Origin: Hofstenia miamia
Taxonomy: Eukaryota > Xenacoelomorpha > Acoela
Direction of reading: 5' to 3'
Assembly (NCBI GenBank): GCA_004352715.1
Contig: SCFE01000025.1
Location: 924,165 to 988,164, forward strand
Length of the DNA: 64,000 nucleotides
A program made the translations under genes and the position numbers. The notes beneath the pieces are model-generated. The model made no database searches. It was not told the DNA's origin and was given only the letters and a program-made list of their open reading frames with translations. Within the stretch, counting starts at the first letter, position 1. Each line of letters starts with the position of its first letter. Shown here piece by piece: positions 23,581-35,660 of this stretch.

Positions 23581-24420
23581 AAATTTTGAATGCCATTGCA
23601 TCAAATCTTCAGCCACTTAGATAAAGATGATGCATCTGAAGCTGTTCTCTTTCTCTTAAAATCTGCTGGTCCAACAAACATCCAATCTATGTTAACCTCA
23701 CAATTGCCATCCTCAGTCAAACTTAAAAATTCCATTGCTCATCTTACATCTTCTACCACAGCTGTTAATTCCTCTGATGGGCATCATTACATTACTTTTC
23801 CACAAGGCTCTCCTTCACAGAAACCAAAATCAAACACTGATGCATTAAACCACTTATTAAGAATCAATGATCTCCTAAATCCATTAAGCCTGGAACTACC
23901 ACTCTTATCATCAGATCCAGTATTCTAAAACAAGTTCATTCTTTCAACCTATCAAATCAAGTGACTCTATCCATGTGTATGGTGGACATGATACTAGGCA
24001 ACTTACAACCAGGATCTCCCTCTATCCAAAAAGCACATAAACTCCATCATCATCAACACTGGTCTTATTGATGCTCTAATTACTTCTAACACTCAGATCA
24101 AAGCTAAAGGTTCTTGTTGATCAAATTTGTTTCAAATTCACATCACATTTCATCTATTTTCTTGAAATCACACCTGTATGTAATGATTCAAATCTACATA
24201 AAAATCACACCAATCAGCAATACAATGATGTCATTAACAGTATATCTTCCAGAAACATATCAGTCATCCCCATCTTCAACAGATTTCTTTATTCAGCTTG
24301 TGTTGTAAATCCTAATCTACTGGCTTACAATGAAGTTCATCTCTCTGATCAGGGTATATCCTGCATGACTCACATAATATGAAGTTCTCTTTTCACTCAG
24401 CAATTTCATCACATATCTTT
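23560..24420 (+). pseudogene. LINE ORF1 with SGNH/esterase-like C-terminus (degenerate)
   Basis: The frame 23590-23928 is an open N-terminal region. Beyond it, in shifted frames, come VYGGHDTRQL, NISVIPIFNRFL and YNEVHLSDQGISCMTHNM near 24320-24380. The N-E-V-H-L-S-D-Q-G block resembles the catalytic D-x-x-H-L motif of the SGNH esterase domain found in ORF1 of CR1/L2-type LINEs. It is followed in order by an ORF2 start, which supports reading it as ORF1 of that LINE. Several frameshifts make it non-functional. Confidence 0.5.
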
Positions 24421-24689
24421 TCATCAAGCACTCATATCATATTCACAAGCTGCCTGTACCTAAACATGTTCACCTACTTTGCTACCTACACCTATTGTAC
24501 ACTCTTTAGGAAGTCACTCAGCATCTCATCTACATTCTTCCTAATGTTTTTTTGTTATTTTGTATTTTGTCAAATCTTTGATAATTTACTTGAAGAGCAA
24601 TTCTCTTAAAACTTTGAAACACAACCACTCTACAATTGCTAAATTGTAATCTAACTATTATGCAATTGAAATCTGTAATTTAATATATT

Positions 24690-25005
24690 ATCACCCAGTT
24701 ATAATCAGATTAATTTTATTAGGGGATATTGAAATGAATCCTGGACTTATTTTCAATGTAGACAAGATTATTGATGCTTTAAGTAATTATAATCAAAACT
24801 TCAATTTTTTTTTATTTAAATGCCCAAAGCTTAAGTGCATATTGCACTGAGTTTCTAAATCTTGTTAATTTAATTGGAAATAATACATTATACTTAATTA
24901 CAGAAACCTAGTTATATGATTTGGTTAACATAAACACCTAATACAGCTCAGTTTGCAACTGCTTCAACATACATTTTAAAAACAGGACAAAAACAGGGAG
25001 TTGTT
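24690..25005 (+). mobile_element. LINE ORF2 5' part: 2A-like motif and endonuclease start
   Basis: The + translation gives LILLGDIEMNPGL near 24715-24750, a 2A-like D-x-E-x-NPG motif with leucine where the skipping reaction needs proline. After one frameshift come LNAQSLSA and LITET, which are endonuclease strands of CR1/L2-type LINEs (the next codon, normally Trp, is TAG). Similarity ends at the edge of the oppositely oriented gypsy-like element and resumes at about 29300. Confidence 0.65.
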
Positions 25006-25349
25006 TAATGATCCTAATGTGGTATCAACATTAAATCTGGTGTATTTTGCAGCATGATTATAAGTGTCCCAGTATTTAGTTAAAACATTGTTTAATTTGG
25101 TTTGTGGATTGTTGATTTTATTGATGATTTGTTTAAGTTGTATATTGTTATTTTGGTGTGTTATTATCTCCTGTTCAGTGATTTCTTCTTTTAGGTACAC
25201 AGGTAGCCATGGGTGTCCTTGTTGATCAATGTTGATGTTTGGTAGGTTGTTATAATATGATTGTGAAATAAAAGGAAAGGGGACTTTGTCCTGCATAGGT
25301 TTCACAGCATTGTGGTGGTATTGTGGTAATGCTGTTAATAGATCAGTGT

Positions 25350-25720
25350 TGGTATGCTGTTTCCCTTTCCAATTTATGATGGTAAAGTTGAAATTGGTGA
25401 GGTACTCAATCTGCCTAGGGATGATATTGGATTTGTCTTCTGAAAATTTCTTCATCCAGCTGGCACCAGAATTGTGTGGTTGTCCAAGGAGGAAATAGTG
25501 AAACTTTTTTAGGCTTTTAATGAGAGTGAGCATTTCAACTTTTGTTGAACCATAATTTAATTTGGCTGGATGAAGTTTTCTACTGAAAAATAGTATGGGG
25601 CATTCAATACCATCAATAATTTGACTCAGTGAAGGACCTATGGCAACTGAACTAGCATTGCAGTTGAGGATGAACTCTTTAGAGAAATCAGGTGTTTTTA
25701 GACTGGCTAGATGTTTTAGT
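25350..25720 (-). pseudogene. RNase H domain of the gypsy-like element
   Basis: Minus-strand translation reads PDFSKEFILNCNAS, then GPSLSQIIDG, then SRKLHPAKLNYGSTKVEML and LKKFHYFLLGQ, the standard order of Ty3/gypsy RNase H. The first catalytic aspartate, normally in a DAS motif, is asparagine here (CNAS), so the enzyme would be inactive. The frame 25533-24976 continues into a linker that would normally lead to integrase, which is absent. Confidence 0.7.
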
Positions 25721-26681
25721 TCTATTTTTAATTTGTTTAATTCCAGTATTGAGTAGCTCAGTGATTATTTTCAAGTATTTGTGTTTCAGATGCTCTGGAC
25801 TGGTTGACAAATTGGTGTGTTGTTTATGGTATCAATTCAGTGTTCTTCACCAATAGCTTTCTCTACACTAATGGTGTTGAAATTGAAGACAGACTGGTGT
25901 TTCTGTAGGATAGCAGTTAATGAATCAATCTTGCTGTTGGTTATGTGAGGATGTGAGGTTTTGTTTATTTCCAGTATGGGTTGAGTTGTTGATGGACTAT
26001 TGATGATGTTGAGTGAAAGCAATGGTTTTGCTTTTTAGTAACTACTGTGATTAGTGGGGTTGCAGATATTGTTATATTTTCAGTTGTGATTTTTATTAAC
26101 TTATTGCTTTTATTTAGGACAGCTGTGGTGACAGTGTTGCTTCTACACTGGAGGATCAATGCTAGAATAACAATTTTGCTGGCATTAATGCCTTGTTGAT
26201 TGTTAATGACAATGTTGGTTGACAGTGGTTGGTCTGCAGTAAGCATGATGAAACACCAGCTGAAGGACTCAATTGTTATTGGTTCAGATGTTCACAGAAT
26301 TATTTTTTGTGAATCAAATGTTTGGAGGTGAGTGGTAATGTTTTTGTTGTTGGGATCTATTATAAAGGTTTTTTCAATTAAATTAATAATGCATTGATAC
26401 TTCTCTAAGAAGTCTTTACTAAGTAGTAGTTCATAGGGTAGAGCATGGTTTGTTGTATCAACTACAAGGATGTCATTTGTGAATTTATTGTTTGAAATTG
26501 TAAATTGTAGGTTTTTGATTTGCCCCTCCATGTCAAGAAAGTCACCTGAGGCATTAATTAAATGATGGTTATGAGACTTGATGTCATTATGATTTATGCT
26601 GATTTGTTTTGTGCAGGTATAGTATTTTTATTTAGGTTAGTTGTTATAAGTACAGTTCCTGCTCAGTGGGGAGTCACACTC

Positions 26682-26882
26682 TTAACAATTTAAATCATCC
26701 TTGGTTTCCAAGTCAGATGTGTAATAGCACTTGTCATTCATGATGAGATGTATGGTGGCTTTGCAATTAGTTTTGATGTGTCCACATTGTCCACAATGTT
26801 TACAATGTATCTTATTTAGGTTGTTGGCTTTTGGTGATTTTTTTGAATAGACTGATTCAACTATTATTGAAGTGTTTGGCAA
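26682..26882 (-). pseudogene. CCHC zinc-knuckle fragment of gag
   Basis: Contains CKHCGQCGHIKTNC, a perfect C-x2-C-x4-H-x4-C nucleic-acid-binding knuckle, as found at the end of gag in Ty3/gypsy elements. It lies between the gag core and the protease region, in the expected order. Confidence 0.75.
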
Positions 26883-27168
26883 AGTCTTAGCATTATTGGT
26901 GCTATCAGTTGTTATTTTTTGTTGTTTAGAAATAAAATATTTGGTGTTCAGTGTGTTATTGATTTTAATTTGGTTTATGATTTGTTGATAGTTATCAATT
27001 TGTAATTTGGCTTCAACAGCCTTTTAATTAAAGTGCCTAACTTATCTTCAAAACAACATTTTTGTTCAAAGTGACTGCAGATAGGCAATGGCAAGCCATA
27101 TGTAATGTGAGTGAAGAGGTCAAGTGAAGAATATTTTGTGCTTGATTGACTAAGCCTGTATAATCATT

Positions 27169-28214
27169 CTACTTGGAAATGTATTCCTCTATGTCATCCT
27201 GGTGTTGATATGTGGTATTGTTCAATAAGAGTTTGTATTGGTTACATGCTATTGGGGCATGGAAGTGTTTGTAAAAGTTTTGTATTAGTAGACAATGGTC
27301 AGATTTGATTGTATTATTGAGCATAAGGTAATAGTTGTATGCCTTTCCATTTAAAAATGTTGAGAATTGAGCAAAGGCATGTTGTTGACCTGCTTTTTGA
27401 ACAATGAAATGTTGCTTGTAAGAGAACAGCCACTCTTCAATAGTAGGAGATGTACCATCAGTTTTACCTGAGAATTTTTGAGGAGGCATTCTGATTTTGA
27501 GATTATCATTTAGAGTGGTAGATGGTAAATTCAATTTTGTCAGTGTCTTATCTGGTGTTGGTGTTTTTAGATTATTTATGCAATTGTCTATTAAATTTAA
27601 TTTATGATTGAGGTTGTCTAATAAATAGTTGATGATTGGTGAGAGAAGGAAGACATTCCTCAGAAGGGTTATGTTTGTCAGTGGAGATAACAGACTAGAT
27701 TGTTGTAGAATGGAGTGTCTTTGCAGGCTTGGGGAATTATGTACCTGATGTCCCATAATTTGGGAGATATGTGTCCATTTAGAATTGTCAGAGCATTGAT
27801 TATTTGGAAGCTTTGATTGGCTTTCAATTTAGCTGCAGTACACTTTACCTGTTTCTGCAATTGGTTATTTTGGGCTTCCTGTGCAATTAATCTAATGGTT
27901 AGCTGCATGTTGTGGTGGTTGCACTCATTGACTTGTTTCAGTAGGCTCTCATTATCCTCTGAGATGTTATCAGCAGTTTGTGCTCTACATTGGAGGATCT
28001 CAATCTGTTTTCCTAATGACTCATCTTTGAAAAAAAGATGTTTCTTGTGATTTTGTACCTCCTTTAATTTCTTTTCACTAGTAAGGATTTTAGTTTTGCC
28101 TTCTTTGAGTAGTGTGATCTCAAGTAGAAGTTTTTTGTTCCCCTCAAGGAGCATGTCAAACCATTTGCAGTTTTTGATTTGTATGGTTTTAATTTTTTCT
28201 TTGAGTGTTTTCAT
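27169..28214 (-). pseudogene. Gag-like region of the gypsy-like element
   Basis: Two overlapping frames cover it. The N-terminal one (28214-27678) is rich in K, E, L and Q with heptad-like spacing, probably a coiled coil. The second (27756-27169) contains MPPQKFSGKTDGTSPTIEEW and HFIVQKAGQQHAFAQFSTFL, matching the usual retroviral-type gag core pattern (P-x-F-x-G, then a W, then a helix with A-x-x-FL). The frame change between them shows that the gene is broken. Confidence 0.55.
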
Positions 28215-28687
28215 TTCAGTTTCAAAGGAGTGTATTCTTTCAATGAGCTCATCTTTAGAGTACTCTTCATATTGTGATGGGGAGCTTCATCTTGGGGTGA
28301 TTTGTTTTTTCACACTGAAGTGTTTGGCATTTTTCTGTTTTAGTGGTTGCCCAGGGGCTTGACTGGGTGACAGCTACATAGTACTCTGATAGTTGGGTAA
28401 TAGGGTTGCACTCTTCTTCAAAAAAAAATTCTATGCAATTTGTCTCTGTGATGAGCTGAGTGGTACTGAGCAATTGGAACCAGTGTTTACTTGACCTTGA
28501 TTAATTAGGACACAATCTTCTGGAAGATTCTTTTTACCAGGATCCCTTTTGCAGAGGTACAGTTAATAATAAACATTACTTGTATTCAGGGTTCCTGTAG
28601 TGGTCAGCATGTGGCATCAGCATGAAATCTGGTGTCTTTTCCAGCATTATTTGCCAAAGTTGCAGTAATATTGTAGAATCACTGGGG

Positions 28688-28852
28688 TGTGATTCTAGAG
28701 AACTCAAAGAGAATACAGTTCACACTATATCTATTTACAAAATGCATTGCTCTATATATACAAGTTATTTACAATATTTACAAATACCAGTCACTAACAA
28801 GAAAAGCACGAGGTCTGGCTGATAAATAGCAACAACTACCAGCGATGTTACA
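28688..28852 (-). repeat. 165-bp LTR-like unit, copy 1
   Basis: The ends are TGTGATTC and GATGTTACA on + (TGTAACATC ... GAATCACA on minus, so TG...CA ends). A second copy at 30085-30249 differs at one base. Inward it borders sequence resembling the end of the gypsy-like coding region (KDTRFHAD versus KYTRFNVD at about 25040). It could be a short LTR or a segment of a longer one. Confidence 0.5.
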
Positions 28853-29105
28853 ATATAATCAACCTAACTCTGATAACATGGTGAACTTACACCTAAGAAT
28901 TAGAGTACTACAGGAGATCAGGTAAAAGGAATGGTGTGGCCACACTTGGTTGACCTGATACAGAAAGCCTCAAAGAAAGAGCCCTAAGTTTAGAGAGAGA
29001 GAGAGAACCTATAAGTTCTTGGGTGCACAGTGTGCCATACATGCATGTAAAACCTACACTCAGTGCTTCCTCAGCTCATGTAATTTAGGTAATAGCAAAA
29101 GAATT
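28845..29105. repeat. LTR-family region flanking the gypsy-like element
   Basis: Shares ordered blocks with 8012-8310 (for example GTGGCCACACTTGG, CTTGGGTGCA and CTACACTCAGTGC). Found twice in the window, once beside retroelement coding sequence, so it is probably LTR or leader sequence of this family. There is a GA-rich microsatellite at about 28998-29009. Confidence 0.5.
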
Positions 29106-29878
29106 AAATGAATAACAACATGATACCAAAGTGAGGGAAATTCAAAAATATATAATGTAATTAATTTACAATGAGCAATTATAAAGTTTGAAAGAATAAT
29201 GTAGAAATTTCTTACAGTCATGAAGGTGGACAGACATATATTTTATAAATAGGAGTCATTTAATGATCATAATTCATAAATTTTTAAATTTAAAATGTAG
29301 AGAAGACTTAGAATCTGAGCATCATTTTTTGAGATATTTTGTATTGAAATTAAACAAGGATCTATCTGTTGTAGTAATGAACTATTAATTGTTTGTTGTA
29401 ATCCCAATAAACATTACATATCTGAATTTTTTAGTCACAAAGTTAACATAATAGACAATACTATTTTAGAGAATAAATTTATTGATATCTTTGGAGATTT
29501 TAAGACAAATTGCTTCAATCATTCTGAATCCTTAAGGATGGATTGTATTTGCAATGTTTTTGATTTATTGCTTGTTAATAATACTACTAATACTCTGCAT
29601 TCTAATCTACATGAGTATTTTATAACAGATAGTACTAATATTTATCAAAGTTTTACATTTGAATCATTCAGTTAATGTAATATTTGCATCTATATTAGTT
29701 ATCACAAATTAAACATGAATAGGAAAAAAATAACATATTCATTTTGTAAATTTAATGAAAATATGCTTTTCAGTTTACTGAAAAACATTCTGCTCAAATG
29801 CATCTATATATTCAATAAGGTTGAAGCCATGCTTAAATTCATAATCTCTGAAATCACTCATGCACTAAATTATATAGC

Positions 29879-30452
29879 CCTGGTAAAATCAAAATAATGC
29901 CCAATCAAGTCCCACAGTTAATCAACCACATGATTCTGAATTGAATAAGTGGCAGATCTCAGTCAATAATAATCAGTTTGAGATTGTGAAATTAGAACCA
30001 ATTAATGCTAATTGGACTAATGATGATACTGCCAAGGAATTAATGAATAAATACAGCAAATAGAAAAATCTAGTCAAAAAAGGGTGTGATTCTAGCGAAC
30101 TCAAAGAGAATACAGTTCACACTATATCTATTTACAAAATGCATTGCTCTATATATACAAGTTATTTACAATATTTACAAATACCAGTCACTAACAAGAA
30201 AAGCACGAGGTCTGGCTGATAAATAGCAACAACTACCAGCGATGTTACAACCTGGTAAAATCAAAATAATGCCCAATCAAGTCCCACAGTTAATCAACCA
30301 CATGATTCTGAATTGAATAAGTGGCAGATCTCAGTCAATAATAATCAGTTTGAGATTGTGAAATTAGAACCAATTAATGCTAATTGGACTAATGATGATA
30401 CTGCCAAGGAATTAATGAATAAATACAGCAAATAGAAAAATCTAGTCAAAAA
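29879..30452. repeat. 202-bp direct duplication flanking an LTR-like unit
   Basis: Bases 29879-30080 recur at 30251-30452, apparently without differences. Between them lie 30081-30250, which contain LTR-like copy 2 (30085-30249). The arrangement is A-R-A. A 202-bp target duplication is not a known outcome of LTR insertion. An assembly artefact that keeps both the empty and filled haplotypes, or a recent tandem duplication, is more likely. Confidence 0.8.
30085..30249 (-). repeat. 165-bp LTR-like unit, copy 2
   Basis: Same as 28688-28852 except for one base (TAGCG versus TAGAG near the left end), so the two are of very recent common origin. The flanking bases show no clear short target duplication. 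Confidence 0.6.
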
Positions 30453-30907
30453 TGGAAAAACCAAAGGTTGTTCTGTGAATATTGAAGAAATTAAGTATGA
30501 TAATATGATATATAAGACTAAAAAAGATATAGCAATCATTTTCAGAGAAACTTTTGAAAGAATGGACAGATTTAGTTTAGGGAGTAAAATTCCTACTAGC
30601 AAAGAGAAGTAGTTTGTGAAAAATGTATGCTCTGAGTTTAATTTTAGTTTAATATCATTCTATGATTTGAAACAATCAGTAAACAATCTTGATAGTATTA
30701 AACTTGTGGATGTAGCAAGTTGCCACACTGGGTAATATAAAATTTTTGGAGAATATCTCCTTGTAGCTATTAATCAATGCATTATCAAGAACAAATTTTC
30801 TACTATTTAAAAAATTCTGATATTTTGCCACTTTACAAAAAGGGAGGACCTTCCAACCCAAACATAAATTACACAACCTTTTGCTAAAAGCTTCTAGAAG
30901 CTCCTAG

Positions 30908-31788
30908 TGTAGAATCGTGGGCTGGGAACTCCAATTACACTACAGAACTCATTGTCACAGCAGAAGGTTGCAGAAGTGACCTTATTGTACAGCCAGATTC
31001 CAGTTAATTAAAATATTAATAATAAACATCAGTAATTCATCCAAGTAGTTAGTAACTGTTTAGGCAACATCCAGGATGACCAATTTGTATGGCTTCCAGC
31101 CAAAGTGATGTCCAAAAAGAGAAGTGCATAATTTGCCTGATCAGTGCTACCCTATTTGTCCACATTTTATTATCTATCTCATTACAAATTAAACAGCTCA
31201 GTTGTTTTCTTATCTCCCAGCTCACTAAATAATAGCATGTAATTACCATGCATTTGTGGTAACCAATGGTATAATATCATCACAGTGTAATCAATTATTA
31301 GTGCATGTACTTGATGCAATTGAATGAGAGGTTTATTATTTCTATACATAGCCATGCACATAACCTAATGTGGTCCACAATTTGGGCTTGCTTACTGTCT
31401 GAATCACTATGTTTTGTGTCAGAAAGAAAGTACTCCCAAATTGTTGCTGGAACTTACACAATCATTATTATATTGAAAAAGAATTTAATAAATAACAAGA
31501 TTAGACTGAAGTTGAAGCTAGATAAAAACTAATGACCATTTTCTACATTGTTTTTCATTATATACATTGTAAATTATTACCTGCCTTTGTTTACAATGTA
31601 ATATCATGTGATGATAATGTTTCCCTTACAATTTAATTTGAGCAACAATACTATGTAGCACCAAAGAAAGAGGACATTAGACTGTTATCGCAAACTAAAA
31701 TCGAAATAAAGGTTTATCTCATTTTGACGTTATTGCAAGTAGCAAAATCAAATAAAATAATTTCACAAAATCCCTGAGGGACTCTACA
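30908..31788. mobile_element. Solo LTR (881 bp) with CTAG target duplication
   Basis: Starts TGTAGAATCG and ends GGGACTCTACA, so the termini form a 6-bp inverted repeat, TGTAGA/TCTACA, with TG...CA ends. It is flanked by CTAG on both sides (30904-30907 and 31789-31792). LINE coding similarity stops on the left and resumes on the right. No internal retroviral genes are present. This is the expected product of LTR-LTR recombination. Confidence 0.8.
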
Positions 31789-31794
31789 CTAGCA

Positions 31795-32570
31795 AAACAA
31801 ATCTAGAGTTTTCTCAATGACAATAGGATTATATTAGACAATCCATTTGGATTCAGGTCTAAGCATAGTACAGCAGATGCAATATTATCAATTACTGAAA
31901 GTATAAAATCAAATTTAAAAAACAATTTTTCAACATCTATTGCCTTACTAGATCTCATTAAAGAACTTAATTCAATGAATTTCAATATTTTAGCTAGCAA
32001 ACTTGAAAATCAAGGTTTTAGTAAAAATGCTACAAAGTTCATAATGCATTCCTCAAATAATCAAATACAAAAGGCAAAAAATACTCTTACTCTGACAACA
32101 AGGTACAGTATTAGAACCCAATTTGTTTGCATTATATGTTAATAATATATCAAATGTATTGAATAACAGAATGATCTATCAATATGCTGATGATGTATAA
32201 TGACAGTTGCAAAAAATCCATATGAACCAACACAATATTTAGCAAAAAATATTGAAAATCTAAATGGGTATTTTAATAAAAACAAGTTAAAAATTAATAC
32301 TGATAAGATACAATTTAATATTTTCCTCACCAATGCAATACCAAGAAATTTCTAATATCAAAATTTAAGTAGGAGATAATGAGATTATTCAAAGAAATTC
32401 TGTTTATTATTTTGGAGTAGTATTTGATAGAAATTTAATGCTTAATTAATTTTCACTAAAATATTCAAAACTCCTCCAGAATTAAGTATCCATATCATTT
32501 GCACAATGTAGGTTCAAATCCTACTGAGTCTATCTGTTATGGAGAATAACTAATATATATGACACAGGAT
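31795..32570 (+). mobile_element. LINE ORF2 3' part: RT fingers and palm (degenerate)
   Basis: Reads NPFGFRSKHSTADAIL (RT motif with F-R-x-x-x-S-T), TSIALLDLIKELNSMN (palm, D-L-x-K-A-F-D region with the catalytic residues lost), and QYADDV near 32178-32195. This completes the split LINE of 23.6-32.5 kb. Many stops follow and the 3' end is not clear. Confidence 0.7.
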
Positions 32571-33789
32571 TCCTGGTTCCCAGATACAAATCTTATTATT
32601 ACTCAAAGGTGGGGGTATTGTAGAAGAGCTCATTGTTGCCAGGCAATATAAAGTTAGCATAAAATTTCTAGATTTAATTTTAATTATATGAATCAATATA
32701 AGGACATTTCAAGAATTATTGTAAAAGTTGGAGCCATTTGTATTTAAATTATTAATTCATTTCAAAGGCGTAAAATGATTTAAATATGCTGTAAATTAGA
32801 AAGTTCTGCTTTGCATTATTTTACTCTTCAATAAACCATCTTCATAAAAATAGAGTTCTATTTCACTAATTTAACATGAACAGGGTAGAATCAAACTAGC
32901 ATTCCTCCATGAATGTAGGAGTGGTACCATTACACTACTGCTCACCAAATTTTAAGCAAAGTTATTTATTATATATAACTATAATTAATATTTTTAGTCC
33001 ATATTAGCATGGAACGTTTATAATTCATATTTTTAAAATTGATGTCTTTGCTATTTGCCACCTCTATTATGACTCCAATTTGATTGGCTTACAAGGTAAA
33101 TCAGGTTCGACAATCAAATTAATTAACATTATAAATTTACGACAAAAAGAATACAATACGATATTAATTTATACGGCATTAACGTATTTTCCCGTTTCGA
33201 GTATTCGTTCGTAATTTGTAATTTTCAAATCTTGAACTCAAATGAAAATCAATTTGTAAATACAGGAAGGATTACTTATTTTTATCTTGAATTGTTTAGC
33301 TTGCTTTACAGAAAGAAAGAATTTATGTACATAGACAAGGACCCATATAGCCAGAAAAGACCATGTATAAGTAGTATTAATCTTGGTAATTAAAAAATTC
33401 TTATTTTTGCCCACTCATTGCTAGTTGAAGTAAGTCCATCTCGATTTACAAAATTACAGACCTAGTAACAGAGCTCTTCCATTATTCAATTTCAATTAGT
33501 CAAGTTAAAATGAGAGTTCGCAACTAAATTGCCCTTAGCAATTATAATTTCATTGAAAATAAATGTCAAATTATCTACATATAAATGCTTATATTTCATG
33601 TTTCATATTTTAAGATGGTTAAGAGCGGATTTTTATGGAACTAAATTTTTGTCAAGAAAAATTTAGTATTTTAACACGAATTTGAATAAATATCATAAAT
33701 ATGTCATTAATAACTGTGATTTTCATAACCATTGTGAAATTTTCTTGCATATAAAATGTAGGCTAAAGTAGCTGCTGTATGATGAGGAA
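32571..33789. other. No gene seen (32571-33789)
   Basis: AT-rich spacer downstream of the old LINE, with no motif read on either strand. Confidence 0.45.
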
Positions 33790-35460
33790 GGGTGCACGCG
33801 GATAAATTACTAATACAAGTTAAAAAACGATGAGAAATGCAATGTCATACGTAAAAAGCTTAAAAAATAATATATATAGACCAATAACTTTGCATAATTA
33901 ACCAATTATCGCCGGTAGTCCTTGCATATGTCTTGCAAATATGGACATTTTCTGACACCATTTTTCAATTGTAATGTATTTAGATGTATACATGTGAATT
34001 ATACTATTAAGAATACATAAAAGACGCAAGTTATTTCTGGTTAATAAAATTTCTTCTAGATCGTTATAAAAAATTTACTTCCATTTGAAATGCAGTATAT
34101 CAGATATAAAGTGCTTACTTACTGATGTAAATATTGCTTTCGAAATAGTTGAGTGGCAGAAAATAGCAAAAGAAGGCCTACACTATTATATTTTTACACA
34201 GGGGATGGGAGATTAAAGCATATTCTAGTACATTACTTCGGTTAATCAAAATACTTGGAAAATACAATCTCATCGCATTGTTCGCTTTAAGTTAAATAAT
34301 TAAGTTTACTCAAAGAAATTGCTTTGAAATAAAATTTTTTTTTCAACAAGACAGGTTTCTAAAATATCGCACGTGCAAAAAAATGTTTTCCCCCTTTAAG
34401 AAGTTTTTTGCGGTGCCCTTGATTTCCCACATTATTTAACGCAACGGCTAACTCTGAATTGAATCAATCTCTTTAGGCTATTGCTTTGTGATCAAAATGT
34501 TAATTACAACCGAACAACCAATAGATTTAAATTTCAAAATGAGATACTTCATTAAATCTACTAAGCAATTATGATTTATGAGTAAAACATAATTGAAGAA
34601 CGCGTTAAATGACAAAATTGTCAAATCGATTGCTTTAGGATTGCGTGAAGATGAACTACATACTGTTAAGTGCCAAACAAGTGAAATGATCCGGCTTTTG
34701 ATCATTGCTTTATGAAGAATCCGTTAAGCGACACTACATAAGCAAAGATTCAAACGGAAACTAGAAAAAGCGATTTCTCGTTTTAAATTAATTTGCACAA
34801 AGTGGGTTCTTGCACTACATGCTTCAATTATAAAAGGCCTCATGTTGAGTCCATATACATGTTCAATAAGTATGAAAATATATAAGTTTATACGTTATAC
34901 GTAATGCATATAACATTTTGAGTAAATTTATTTAAATTTTCAGTAACAACTGCATATCTACAGGCCCATGGTTATTGGACCCACCGATACTGTACATCCG
35001 CACTATTCAAAATATATTTATAAAAATATTAGCGAAATGTATATTTATGCGTTAAAAATTTATGCAACGCTGTCATTCTAGCTATAAATTCGATACTAAT
35101 AGGAAAATAAAATGTGAAAATAAATACTAATCGAGAAAACAAATTATCTGAAAGTTCCAATTTATTTAAAAATCAAGTAAGAGACACTTGAATTACACTA
35201 AAAAATGTATATATTTACATAAATGTACATCTATTTGGGTTAATAATAGATAAAAATTTTATGAATTCCCAGTTTTCTGTGCTATTCTCCTTAAATATGT
35301 AGCGTGTGCTAACGCGTGTTACCGCTTGCTACGAATTTGTTTAATTATGCAAAGTTATTGGTCTATTTACATTATTTTTAAGCTTTTTACGTGTTATTGC
35401 ATTTTTCATCGTTTTTTACCTTGTATTAGTGTTTATTTATCCGTGTGTTCCGCGTGCACC
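33790..35460. repeat. Fold-back element: inverted arms around a 1.4-kb interior
   Basis: The arm 33790-33903 is an imperfect reverse complement of about 35343-35460. The outer ends read GGGTGCACGCGG on the left and CCGCGTGCACCC on the right. Shared inner blocks include AAGCTTTTTACG, CATCGTTTTTTA, CTTGTATTAGT and TAATTATGCAAAGTTATTGGTC. The interior has no coding capacity that I can see. I find no clear target duplication. It is probably a non-autonomous DNA transposon or fold-back element. Confidence 0.65.
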
Positions 35461-35660
35461 CTATTCTATACCTTCGCCGGATATGCTTAACGTGGTCTCT
35501 GAATTTAGAATCTAATAACGAATTGTAGAAGAGTTTTGTATATTAAGATATGGCTGCTGAAAGCAAAACTGTGGCGATTTTATTTCTATTTTCATTTTAT
35601 TTATATAAACATTCTTTCTTGTGACTTGAAGGGTCTTCAATCATTACCTTGTTTTTTGTA

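Larger units (their letters stand above)
24976..28480 (-). mobile_element. Ty3/gypsy-like LTR retrotransposon, internally deleted
   Basis: On the minus strand the parts run in order: a coiled-coil region (28214-27678), a gag core (27756-27169), a zinc knuckle (26882-26682), a protease-region fragment (26531-26292), the start of the RT region (26022-25837), and an RNase H domain (about 25720-25350). The RT palm with its YxDD box is missing between about 25745 and 25850, and no integrase zinc finger or catalytic core follows RNase H. The element splits an older LINE on the + strand, so it inserted later. Candidate LTR sequence lies on its right flank. No matching left LTR is visible, which suggests 3' truncation. 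Confidence 0.7.
29300..30903 (+). mobile_element. LINE ORF2 middle part: endonuclease to RT start
   Basis: Continues the LINE that starts near 23.6 kb. The + translation gives FFEIFCIEIKQGS, LLIVCCNPNKHYISEF and IDIFGDFKTN (endonuclease G-D-F box), then CNVFDLLLVNN. After a linker come INQCIIKNKFSTI and LYKKGGPSNPNINY-like RT-start residues near 30770-30870. Stops and frameshifts are frequent. It carries a 202-bp duplication with an embedded LTR-like unit and is cut at 30903 by a solo LTR. Confidence 0.6.
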
